Source: Bombiscardovia coagulans
GTDB taxonomy: Bacteria > Actinomycetota > Actinomycetes > Actinomycetales > Bifidobacteriaceae
Direction: 5' to 3'
Assembly: GCF_002259585.1 (NCBI RefSeq)
Contig: NZ_MWWS01000007.1
Location: 44,066-108,065 of the forward strand
Length of the DNA: 64,000 nucleotides
Shown here: positions 30,280 to 38,362 of the stretch, piece by piece
Layout: every line of letters begins with the position of its first letter
Numbering within the stretch: the first letter of the stretch is position 1
The notes under the pieces: model-generated
What the model was told of the DNA's origin: nothing
The model's input: only the letters and a program-made list of their open reading frames with translations
The model's database searches: none
Program-made: the position numbers and the translations under genes

Positions 30280-30308
30280 CATATATGCACAACTTGTGTG
30301 TATAACAA
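30280..30308 (-). promoter_or_regulatory. candidate promoter of the peptide operon with palindrome in the spacer
   Basis: Minus strand -35 TTGTTA (30303-30308), 17-bp spacer, -10 TATATG (30280-30285). The spacer holds CACAA-n-TTGTG (30288-30298), a possible operator. The start codon follows about 20 bp downstream. Confidence 0.45.
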
Positions 30309-30361
30309 TGGTAATAGAAAGTTGTCGCTGTGACAGTATCTGTCCATATATTGGATATGTA

Positions 30362-30556
30362 CTACACTTTCGGAAGACGATCATTCCAGAAAGCTCTACC
30401 CAACAGCGCTCTTTGATAAAGCTGTTTTAAACCTTCAAGATAATCGTGCCGGGACAAAATCAGAAAGCTGATACTTAAGACAGTATGCTTTAGGGATTGC
30501 GCCAAAAAGGCCATTTGTGTCAAAATACTCAAGACGTCTTGTTTGTTCCTACTCAC
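30362..30556 (-). CDS. hypothetical small protein, doubtful
   Basis: A 64-residue frame from GTG 30556, with AGGG seven bases upstream; a TTG start nine codons earlier is also possible. It has one hydrophobic stretch (TVLSISFLILS) and a basic C-terminus. It lies just upstream of the peptide promoter on the same strand. No family is recognised, and it may be a chance frame in decaying DNA. Confidence 0.25.
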   Translation of the reverse strand: MSRNKQDVLSILTQMAFLAQSLKHTVLSISFLILSRHDYLEGLKQLYQRALLGRAFWNDRLPKV

Positions 30557-31098
30557 CTTCTTTCCCTGCCAATTGCGATGCAAATATTCTATGGAACTGT
30601 CCAGTTGTTAAAGGATGCTGCGCAGAAGCACATGCTTGGCTGAGCATCTTGTAGACGGGTCACCCCGACGCACTTCTGCCCTAAGTTCCAACACCCAACC
30701 CCTAATTCCCCTTTCAGCCTCAGAGAGACTTATCCGACCGCATAGCTGAGGACCTAGCTATGAACGGTCCGCATATCGGGCGAGGCTTAGTGCAAAGCTG
30801 TCAGCAACGAGTTAGGTACCAAGAGTCACATTGACTGGCCGGTGACTGCATGCCGGGACAAGTGAATCGGAATTGAGATCCTGCTGGTCGCTGATTACAA
30901 TATCGCGCTGGCCGCACCAGGCACATTCGGGCGACCGGGCATATGGGTGTGCTCCGGAAATGTTTACTGGCGGTTATGCCACCATGAAGGACTCTGCCGT
31001 CGGTGGTCCCAGACCTGAACGATACCGAGACGTTTCACCTTCTCATCAATAAACCATCAAAAAAAGACGGAAACGGATCGACGAAACTCAGCTACACC
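30557..31098. other. decayed, locally GC-rich stretch with a coding fragment
   Basis: No intact gene. On the minus strand 30812-30973 stays open for 53 codons and reads ...PECAWCGQRDIVISD..., a possible zinc CxxC segment with a later CSH, then stops. It looks like the 3' remnant of a foreign gene. Composition differs from the low-GC MFS gene to its right. Confidence 0.35.
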
Positions 31099-32274
31099 TT
31101 AATTAGCTGCGCTTTCCTTTCGAATGAGATGCATATAACAGCAGAACAGAATAATTGTCAGCATTACGCAGACACCACCAAAAACAGCAAAGCCTACAGA
31201 TACATTCCACACAGAGAAAATCCAAGTCACCAGAATTGTTTCAACGAACATCGCTGCCGATGTTAGAGTATTTACACTTGAGATAACTGATGTTCTCACC
31301 GCATCAGTTGAATGTTCTTGCATGATGACATTCAACGAGGTATCAACAAACTCAAACCCAAATCTCAATAGAATGAATGCCGCAACTATTAACACAACGC
31401 CATTGCCCAGGAACGAAAGCAGCGCCAAAACAGTTACACCCATGAAAACTGTTATAGATACCAGATTGCCGATCTTATTGGAGATTTTCTCGATAGATAG
31501 TGAGGCAATCGCCGAAAACACAAATCCAATAGTAATGATAATCGAGGAAAGAAATGGAGAGATATGCTTATCACCAAGAAGCAGTTGAACAAAATTCAGT
31601 AGCACCGACATAGAGCTTTGAAACAGAGAAATAGTAATCACTATTAGGCTTGTCTTTGGTGATTTCAGTACGTTGATCAGTTCAATCAAAGACTGCTTAA
31701 TGGTCATTTTCTTCTCGTCTGCCAAAACTTGCCGGCAAGTATTAACCCTAATCAAGAGCAGAAGACCAATTGCTATGGCCTGTGTGATGAGTTCAATACA
31801 AAAGATCGCTTCCCAAGATACTGTAGTTAGATATCCTCCTATGACTGAACTTATAGCTAACCCAAGGATAGAAATTGCTTCAAAGATACCTATCTTGTGC
31901 TGATAGCTTTGCTCTGGATTGGTTGCATGCAGAAGCGTTTGATCGCTGCCTGAAATAAGGGATAGACCGATACCATACGAAACAAATCCCAATATCAGCG
32001 CAACATAGCCTATATTGCACAGCATGGAAATGATATAAACGGCTATTAGCAAATGGCCTACAATCATGACCTTCTGCGATCCAAATCGGTCTGCCAATAT
32101 GCCTGATGGCAATTCAGAAGCGAATGCAGCCAATGTGAGCAGTGTTTGCAATGCGCCAATTTCTGCAACGCTATACCCTACATGACTGAGGTAATTGATC
32201 CAAACGGCACGTTCAAAGAATAATGCGCCAAAAAATGCATATACATATAATGTCCGTAAAGCCGATCTTCCCAT
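31099..32274 (-). CDS. MFS transporter, probably drug/peptide efflux
   Basis: 391 residues with twelve predicted TM segments in two halves. The motif A region between TM2 and TM3 is visible as SGILADRFGSQKVM. A central cytoplasmic loop (RQVLADEKKMTIKQSLIELINVLKSP) separates the halves. The start overlaps the stop of the upstream frame (TAATG at 32272-32276). Composition is AT-rich like firmicute DNA, suggesting recent acquisition. The substrate is unknown. Confidence 0.8.
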   Translation of the reverse strand: MGRSALRTLYVYAFFGALFFERAVWINYLSHVGYSVAEIGALQTLLTLAAFASELPSGILADRFGSQKVMIVGHLLIAVYIISMLCNIGYVALILGFVSYGIGLSLISGSDQTLLHATNPEQSYQHKIGIFEAISILGLAISSVIGGYLTTVSWEAIFCIELITQAIAIGLLLLIRVNTCRQVLADEKKMTIKQSLIELINVLKSPKTSLIVITISLFQSSMSVLLNFVQLLLGDKHISPFLSSIIITIGFVFSAIASLSIEKISNKIGNLVSITVFMGVTVLALLSFLGNGVVLIVAAFILLRFGFEFVDTSLNVIMQEHSTDAVRTSVISSVNTLTSAAMFVETILVTWIFSVWNVSVGFAVFGGVCVMLTIILFCCYMHLIRKESAAN

Positions 32275-32788
32275 TAGTTCAGTTCCTTTAGCACGTGTGA
32301 AATAAGCCGACTAATATCGCCTTCATAGCTATCTAATATGAGTTTCACGAATTCCGCCTCATCTGCCATTGCCCCAGCTTCAGCTATGCTCTGAAGATCT
32401 TCAACTTATAATGAATCGGAGAAAGAGAGAAAATAACTTACCACATATGAACTGTCGTAAAAAGGTTTAAAGATATGTGATTGCTTTACCCAATTTACCG
32501 CGTTTTCTTCTATGACTTTACAGTTCGGTGATGTGCCATATATTGATTTTGAAGCCCAGTAATAATACTCATTGAACGTATTCAGATCACATAGATTTGT
32601 CTCATTTGTATAGCTGCTAAGCTCGAATTTTGTATTAATAACCGGGTTCAGAACGGTATCCTTAAACCGAATTACTGCATTTTCCCTAAGAAGAGACAGT
32701 ATTTCTTCATTACCTTTATATTTTTCCGTAAGCAATTGCGATGTACGTGTTTCAGCAATCTCAGAGAATAATTCAGTCACTGTGCCAT
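32274..32788 (-). pseudogene. gene of unknown function broken by a frameshift and a nonsense codon
   Basis: A GAGGAG ribosome site is correctly spaced for ATG 32788, but that frame stops after three codons (ATG GCA CAG TGA). The next frame opens at GTG 32780, 14 bases from the site, and runs 124 residues (MTELFSEIAETRTSQLL...) to TAA at 32406. The same frame then continues without another stop for 43 codons (VEDLQSIAEAGAMADEAEFVKLILDSYEG...) to TAA 32274, which is coupled to the MFS start. The simplest reading is one 170-residue gene carrying two lesions. Alternatively there are two short genes, 32406-32780 and one from ATG 32369. The family is unknown and the sequence very AT-rich. Confidence 0.5.
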
Positions 32789-32820
32789 GTAACTCTCCTC
32801 TACCAGTAAGGTTGTCCCGC

Positions 32821-32880
32821 TAGTTTACTATGAAAATAGAGAACTATAAGACTAGTTTACAAGTAAACTATGTTTCATAG
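32821..32880 (-). promoter_or_regulatory. operator-promoter of the broken gene/MFS operon
   Basis: A perfect inverted repeat TAGTTTAC-aa-GTAAACTA (32853-32870) and a third copy of the half-site (32821-32828). Outer arms CTATGAAA (32828-32835) and TTTCATAG (32873-32880) are also complementary. On the minus strand the palindrome contains TTGTAA, a -35, with TATTTT as -10 18 bp on. This is a strong repressor-site layout; no regulator gene is adjacent. Confidence 0.6.
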
Positions 32881-33140
32881 AAGAATCGTCTCTTTTATGA
32901 GTACTTTCCATGAATTTCGTCAACCGCCGACAAACAGTGTTTTCTATAGTCCGTGATGAGGGCACCTTGATCACTTGAGCTGTTGACTGCTTGGGAACTC
33001 CTGCTGCCACTGTACCGGATCCAGGGCTCAGCTCTAGTGAGAGTGCGGTAGGGACGGGAAAACTGGCAGAATTCACGCATGATATACGTGCGTCTCTGGC
33101 TGGCGATCTGCTGCCAGTTAGTTTGGCGGATCTTCTGTAA
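32881..33140 (+). pseudogene. degenerate coding-like fragment
   Basis: From ATG 32910 the plus strand reads MNFVNRRQTVFSIVRDEG... and then meets an in-frame TGA (32976-32978); beyond it the frame stays open to a TAA near 33138 (..AEFTHDIRASLAGDLLPV..). The opposite strand also has an open frame. Neither product is recognisable. It is more GC-rich than the flanks and probably a relic of inserted DNA. Confidence 0.3.
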
Positions 33141-33247
33141 TTATTCAGCATGTAGACAAAAATGTACGGGCAAGAAGAAAAGCTTATATAGTAGACACAC
33201 ACCATAAGTGCAGGGGGAGCACAAAACTGCAAACAAAGAAGCATCAC

Positions 33248-34474
33248 ATGAGTGAAAATGAAAAACTAGACCTCCTGCGCAAACTGGTAGCGTTCAAGAC
33301 AATTAACGGACACGAGCTGCCCGTTGCCGAATTTATCCAGTCTCTTCTAACCAAAGAAGGTATTACCTCAGAAATTGTGCCCACTGGTGACGACCGAGCT
33401 GATTTGGTTGCCACGATGGGTTCAGGTCACCCTGTGTTAGCAATCTGCGGACATATGGACGTCGTCGATGTAAACACCAGCAATTGGCATACAGATCCTT
33501 TTACTGTCACGCCTAGCGATGACGGTGACACCCTCTACGGTCGAGGCACAACAGACATGAAAAGTGGTCTAGCTGCCATGCTTATTGCCATGATTGAGAT
33601 GAAGCGAAAAAACACTCCACTCAAGGGCAGTATCAAACTACTTGTTACCTCAGGAGAGGAAGTAGGCCAGCTGGGTGCCGAAATCCTGCAGGACAAAGGA
33701 TATATGGACGATGTGGACGCCCTACTTATCGGCGAACCATCAGGTTATATTGGAGTGTACGCCAGCAAAGGTGAACTTGATGTGCGGGTGAAAGCCACTG
33801 GAGTAGCTGCTCACAGTTCCATGCCAGAACTGGGTGTCAATGCAGTAGAAGCCATGTTGCAAGTTTTGCAAAAAATTAAAGAAGAGCTTGCTGACAGGAT
33901 GCAAAAAGCACACAATGCAGTTCTAGGTGACACCGTCTTTAATATAGATACCTTCCATGGTGGTAATCAGGTGAACGCTATTCCAGCTAGCGCCGAAGCA
34001 GAGATTAATATCCGCGTTATCCCCGAGCTACCAAATGACGAAATCCTCAAAACCATTCAGGCCACTATTGACTCCTTTAACAGTTCTTCCAAGGCGCAGA
34101 TCAGCATGGATGTTGAGATGAATATCATTCCTGTAATTGGTGACAAGGACAGCCGTCTTATTCAACTCGCCCAAAAACTGACACCAGCTCATATGGCTCG
34201 GTTGCAACAGACACCTGCTAACTTGAAACATATCCAAACAGCCGAAAAGACGCTGGGAGTTACCTTCAATCCTGACAAGCTTTTACTCATAGGTGTTTCT
34301 GGGGCGACTGATGCTTCCAAGCTCCTTATCAACCATCCCGAAGGCTTCTCCTTCCTCGTTTTCGGCCCTGGAACAGGTTCAGTAGCTCACCAAGACAATG
34401 AGTACGTTTCTAAGGCCGCATATCTGGACTTCATCGACCTTTACCAGGAGTTGTTTAGCGCCTATCTCTCCTAA
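33248..34474 (+). CDS. M20-family metallo-deacylase/peptidase (ArgE/DapE type)
   Basis: 408 residues. The two-zinc site of M20 enzymes is visible: CGHMDVVD (first His and catalytic Asp), GRGTTDMKSG (bridging Asp), TSGEEVGQ (general-base and metal Glu), IGEPSG, and a C-terminal AHQDNEYV His. The dimerisation domain lies at about residues 175-295. The family contains DapE, ArgE and dipeptidases; PGTGSVAHQDNEY fits the ArgE/DapE-related group, but the substrate cannot be told from sequence. It is monocistronic, and its upstream sequence comes from the decayed island. Confidence 0.85.
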   Translation: MSENEKLDLLRKLVAFKTINGHELPVAEFIQSLLTKEGITSEIVPTGDDRADLVATMGSGHPVLAICGHMDVVDVNTSNWHTDPFTVTPSDDGDTLYGRGTTDMKSGLAAMLIAMIEMKRKNTPLKGSIKLLVTSGEEVGQLGAEILQDKGYMDDVDALLIGEPSGYIGVYASKGELDVRVKATGVAAHSSMPELGVNAVEAMLQVLQKIKEELADRMQKAHNAVLGDTVFNIDTFHGGNQVNAIPASAEAEINIRVIPELPNDEILKTIQATIDSFNSSSKAQISMDVEMNIIPVIGDKDSRLIQLAQKLTPAHMARLQQTPANLKHIQTAEKTLGVTFNPDKLLLIGVSGATDASKLLINHPEGFSFLVFGPGTGSVAHQDNEYVSKAAYLDFIDLYQELFSAYLS

Positions 34475-34558
34475 TCCATGGTCTTACGTTTTGAATATGG
34501 GCCATGTCGGGTCTACACTACTTCGTAAGGGGTGTCGAGTCTAACGAAGGGTGGCGGC

Positions 34559-35005
34559 ATGACCTTTTATTCATACAACTATCTCAAAGGCGGACAAACC
34601 AACTGGGGTATTGTCAGAATTGCAATAATCGCTTTGCTGGCTGTAGCCTTCTTGATTTTCTTGATTAAATATTTCCGCAACAAGTGGGACCTGAAATACA
34701 GGGATCTCACGATCATTTTGGCTACTTTGCTGCTGTTGGCAGCTGCCATTCAATACAGCGACCTCACAAATATGCATACGGCGAGTGTGCAGAGCGGGCA
34801 GCTGACCGTCATTATTGAAAAATCAGCTAAGAAACTTGGAGTACAACCCGAGAGTATTGCCATCAACGACACCTCTCGCAACACCGATATGCTGATCAAA
34901 ACTCCAGAAGGATACTATCAGCTAATTTTCAATGGCTCTGGTTCTGAATTCCTGCTGTCTAAAGTCAACCTGTACGAACCCGATATCACTGTAGTAGGAG
35001 AATGA
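34559..35005 (+). CDS. DUF3290-family membrane protein
   Basis: 148 residues from ATG 34559, which has AAGG eight bases upstream; a GTG nine codons before overlaps another G-rich stretch and is less likely. Two TM helices (IVRIAIIALLAVAFLIFLI and LTIILATLLLLAAAI) are followed by a roughly 90-residue extracytoplasmic domain. DUF3290 genes usually precede a DUF421 gene, as here, with one base between stop and start. The function of the pair is unknown. Confidence 0.8.
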   Translation: MTFYSYNYLKGGQTNWGIVRIAIIALLAVAFLIFLIKYFRNKWDLKYRDLTIILATLLLLAAAIQYSDLTNMHTASVQSGQLTVIIEKSAKKLGVQPESIAINDTSRNTDMLIKTPEGYYQLIFNGSGSEFLLSKVNLYEPDITVVGE

Positions 35006-35006
35006 A

Positions 35007-35663
35007 ATGGATATAAATTTCTATGTTGATGTTGCCGCCAAGCTGGTCATCGGCTTACTTTTCATAACCCTGCTCATCAACGTAACGGGCAAAGGTAATT
35101 TAGCACCCACATCGACTATGGATCAACTACAGAATTACGTCTTAGGCGGCATCGTCGGCGGCGTACTCTATAATTCGTCGATCACCATGGCTCAGTACAT
35201 CGTTATCCTACTCATTTGGTCTGCATTAATCCTCATAACCCGTTATGCTAAAACACACATCCATCTAGTAGGAAAATACATCGACGGTGAGCCAACAACC
35301 ATTATTCGTGACGGCAAACTCATAGTCCAAAACTGTCTCAAAGTACACCTAACCGCTAAAGATATTGACTTCAAACTGCGCAGCGGCGGCGTAAACGACA
35401 TTACTGATGTCAAACGCGCCATCGTGGAGCAAAATGGTAGTTTCACCATCATCCAAAAGGGAGACAAGGATGTGCATTATCCTGTTATCGTCGATGGACG
35501 AACGAATCCAGATGTACTTGAGTTGATGGGGCGCGACGAAAACTGGCTAGATCAGCAGCTTAAAGAACTAGGCGTAAAGAAGGTCAGTGATATATTCATA
35601 GCCAAATATCAAAACCATAAACTCAACGTTGTCACTTATTCTGGTCAATCTTACAGCAAGTGA
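35007..35663 (+). CDS. DUF421 (YetF/YrbG-like) membrane protein
   Basis: 218 residues: three N-terminal TM segments (residues 8-25, 45-62, 66-82), then two small beta-rich cytoplasmic domains with the family motif GEPTTIIRDGKLIVQNCLKVHLTAKDIDFKLRSGGV and GRDENWLDQQLKELGVKKVSDIF. DUF421 proteins such as YetF are known by fold but not by biochemical role. It is cotranscribed with the DUF3290 gene and probably assembles with it. Confidence 0.85.
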   Translation: MDINFYVDVAAKLVIGLLFITLLINVTGKGNLAPTSTMDQLQNYVLGGIVGGVLYNSSITMAQYIVILLIWSALILITRYAKTHIHLVGKYIDGEPTTIIRDGKLIVQNCLKVHLTAKDIDFKLRSGGVNDITDVKRAIVEQNGSFTIIQKGDKDVHYPVIVDGRTNPDVLELMGRDENWLDQQLKELGVKKVSDIFIAKYQNHKLNVVTYSGQSYSK

Positions 35664-35671
35664 ACCTCATT

Positions 35672-36490
35672 TCAGATGAGGCGATGAGTCCCAACATAGA
35701 CTAGTACAACCAACGCCCCCGATAGCATAATTGGTGTCAGCATTACAGCTATCCAAGAATTATCGGGGGAACTGGTTGACACTCCTAAGCGGTCGGACCA
35801 CCAAAGCCAAGAAGAACAGCATAAACCTGCCATGATGGCAACTGCGGCGACGGCCATTATTACCAATTTGCGGCCAACCTGACTGAATACTCCATTCGAT
35901 AGTCCAACAGCATATTCAGCCGCTAAGGTAGGCATGAAATTCCAACCAGCTACGGCTATGCAGTTTAAACCGTTAAAAATACTGCGCGCCAAACTACGGA
36001 CGACATGGGTGCGATGCAAGCGCAGCATCTGGCATGCAAAAGTACAAACTACTAGTATCACCAACAACACTGCCACCATAGCAACCCACTGGCGAGCCAC
36101 ACGCCATTGCTCAACGAGGGAAAAATAACCACTTACGATCGATACCATGCTCCAATAACACGCACCGATAAGTGAAATAGCGCCAAGAATAAAAGGGAAA
36201 AGACTATCAAACAGATTATCTGCTCCCCCGCTAGCTAACGAGTATGTAGACAAGCAGACCACAACTACTCCTAGGCACAAGACCCCAGCAAATTCCAGTA
36301 ACCTGTGATTCTCTGAATTGATATACGCAAAACAGCTAGGCAATATAAGCAGCACCAGCATCAGAATCTGTCCAGAAACAATCAATGTATTACGATGATC
36401 GTGCCGATCCGGCTTTGAGGATGGTTCATCTTCAAAGGAGTTTTCGTCAGAAAACCCTACGGTTCGCACATGCTCATCTAAACTGATCAT
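35672..36490 (-). CDS. polytopic membrane protein, function unknown
   Basis: 272 residues: a 35-residue acidic/charged cytoplasmic N-terminus, then six or seven TM segments (e.g. IVSGQILMLVLLILPSCFAYI, FAGVLCLGVVVVCLSTYSL, LVIMAVAAVAIMAGLCCSSWLWW). No motif is recognised. It is divergent from glnR. Its 3' end is 8 bp from the convergent DUF421 stop. Confidence 0.65.
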   Translation of the reverse strand: MISLDEHVRTVGFSDENSFEDEPSSKPDRHDHRNTLIVSGQILMLVLLILPSCFAYINSENHRLLEFAGVLCLGVVVVCLSTYSLASGGADNLFDSLFPFILGAISLIGACYWSMVSIVSGYFSLVEQWRVARQWVAMVAVLLVILVVCTFACQMLRLHRTHVVRSLARSIFNGLNCIAVAGWNFMPTLAAEYAVGLSNGVFSQVGRKLVIMAVAAVAIMAGLCCSSWLWWSDRLGVSTSSPDNSWIAVMLTPIMLSGALVVLVYVGTHRLI

Positions 36491-36697
36491 CGTTTACTTT
36501 CCTTTACGACTCCGCCCAGTTGGTACAAGAACTTCTGAGAGCTGCCTCAACTACAATATAACAATTTACCTCGTTCACTTCCTGTGCCCCCAACTCACAG
36601 TACTATAACTTTCAACTTTTCGTACCCCAGACTGTACAATGAAGCCCATACCCTTAAAGTAGCTGCCTACCCTAAGAGCAGAAGGAGGGAAACAGTA

Positions 36698-37510
36698 GTG
36701 ACGGATATAACCTTAATGACTCTGGCCAAGGATCCGGCTACTGTGCTGCCCGCTCTCACATTGTTGTCTCACAGGGTACGCGTACTGCCGCTAGAGGCAG
36801 CTTCCTTGGTTAAGCTACCAGAACACACTATATTGTTCGTCGATGCTTGCGATGATCTAGCTGGAGCAAAAACCCTATGCAACCTGTTAAAAGCATCAGG
36901 CATACATATTCCAGTAATTCTTATCCTCAGGGAAGGCGGCTTCACCGTTATCAATAGTGATTGGGGTCTTGCTGACCTTATTGTGGCTACGGCATCGCCT
37001 GCTGAAGTTGAAGCTCGCCTCCGTTTAGCGCACGAACACTATAGTCAACCACAACAATTACTTTTGCAGGAACGAAAGCAGAGCCACAATGCTGACGGAC
37101 AGATTCGTTCAGGTGATTTAGTAGTAGACCAGAATGGTTATACTGCCCGTCTACACGGCAAGCCCATTGACTTAGCATACAAGGAATTCGAACTCCTCAA
37201 ATATCTTGTACAGCATCCTGGACGCGTATTCACACGAGCACAACTCCTGCAAGAGGTATGGGGATATGACTATTACGGCGGTACGCGAACTGTAGACGTA
37301 CACATCCGCAGACTCCGAGCTAAACTCGGTGGCGAGTACGAACACCTCATCGGTACGGTACGAAATGTAGGTTACCGGTTCGACCCCCTTAATTCAGATG
37401 CTCCTGCCGGTGAACACAAGGCAGAAGATACCGACCCGTCAAGCGCTAGCACTACTTCCAAGAAGAAGACACACGATGCGGGAGCACACGGGAACAAGAA
37501 GTCACGTTGA
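36698..37510 (+). CDS. glnR: GlnR-type orphan OmpR-family regulator
   Basis: 270 residues from GTG 36698, nine bases after AGGAGG; the longer frame adds 38 residues with no ribosome site. The receiver-like domain (LTLLSHRVRVLPLEAASLVKLPEHTILFVDACDDL, GGFTVINSDWGLADLI, PAEVEARLRLA) matches actinobacterial GlnR. The acidic pair of a normal receiver is missing, so phosphorylation control is doubtful, as in GlnR. The winged helix is highly conserved: DLAYKEFELLKYL, RVFTRAQLLQEVWGYDYYGGTRTVDVHIRRLRAKLG, GTVRNVGYRF. In relatives GlnR controls nitrogen assimilation genes. A basic, low-complexity tail of about 45 residues is extra. It overlaps the nth region. Confidence 0.88.
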   Translation: MTDITLMTLAKDPATVLPALTLLSHRVRVLPLEAASLVKLPEHTILFVDACDDLAGAKTLCNLLKASGIHIPVILILREGGFTVINSDWGLADLIVATASPAEVEARLRLAHEHYSQPQQLLLQERKQSHNADGQIRSGDLVVDQNGYTARLHGKPIDLAYKEFELLKYLVQHPGRVFTRAQLLQEVWGYDYYGGTRTVDVHIRRLRAKLGGEYEHLIGTVRNVGYRFDPLNSDAPAGEHKAEDTDPSSASTTSKKKTHDAGAHGNKKSR

Positions 37511-37512
37511 CA

Positions 37513-38280
37513 ATGACCCAATCTCGAATTCCTCTACCAGCAAAGAGTGAGAGCGTAAGTAGCCTCCGCAAGCGGATGGAACAAGAATATGCCATCTTGT
37601 GCGAAGAATTTCCAGTAGCTGAATGTGCATTGAATTTCAATACTCCCTTCCAACTACTGGTAGCGACTGTTTTAAGCGCACAGACGACGGATAAACGAGT
37701 GAACAGTGTCACTCCCGAGCTCTTTAGTCAATACCCGTGCCCTGAACACATGGCTCACGCCAACCAAACCAGCATAGAAGAGATCATCCATCCAGTAGGC
37801 TTCTATCATGCTAAAAGCAGACACCTCATCGGTTTATCACAAATGCTGCTTGATGATTTTCAAGGTCAAGTTCCCCAAGATATGGATGAACTTGTTAAAC
37901 TTCCAGGAGTAGGACGCAAAACAGCTAATGTCGTACTCGGTAATGCCTTCAATATCCCAGGATTTCCAGTCGACACACATGTGACGCGAGTGACTGGACG
38001 TCTCCGCTGGCGCCATGACTGGCGTAGCACCCATCCCGACCCAGTTGCCATTGAGCACGAAATATGCCAATATTTCCCCCCTGAAGATTGGACTGATTTA
38101 TCACACCGGCTTATCTTTCACGGACGAACCACATGCCATGCTCGTAAGCCAGACTGCTCACATTGTCCACTAGCTGCCAGTTGCCCAAGTGCAGAATTAT
38201 TTTTGGGAGCTCCAGTAGATGCAGACACCGTTCCTGTCTATTCGAGCGGGCAGCTACTCACCAACTATCCGCATGATTAG
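37513..38280 (+). CDS. nth: endonuclease III (DNA glycosylase/AP lyase)
   Basis: 255 residues from ATG 37513 (a TTG two codons earlier overlaps the glnR stop). The helix-hairpin-helix LPGVGRKTANVVLG holds the catalytic Lys and VDTHVTRV the catalytic Asp. The C-terminal iron-sulfur cluster is C-x6-C-x2-C-x5-C (CHARKPDCSHCPLAASC). It removes oxidised pyrimidines and nicks abasic sites in base-excision repair. It follows glnR with a 2-base gap and is probably cotranscribed. Confidence 0.95.
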   Translation: MTQSRIPLPAKSESVSSLRKRMEQEYAILCEEFPVAECALNFNTPFQLLVATVLSAQTTDKRVNSVTPELFSQYPCPEHMAHANQTSIEEIIHPVGFYHAKSRHLIGLSQMLLDDFQGQVPQDMDELVKLPGVGRKTANVVLGNAFNIPGFPVDTHVTRVTGRLRWRHDWRSTHPDPVAIEHEICQYFPPEDWTDLSHRLIFHGRTTCHARKPDCSHCPLAASCPSAELFLGAPVDADTVPVYSSGQLLTNYPHD

Positions 38281-38362
38281 CGGCGCTGGTAACTCCTCTC
38301 ACAATTCATAGCTGTAGCCAAACCTGAAGCTCAGTGCACCCTGCCAGCTAGAATCATATGTT

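Noticed and set aside
35665..35682. Short hairpin between DUF421 and the membrane protein
   Set aside because: Only six pairs and no T-tract; too weak to call a terminator.
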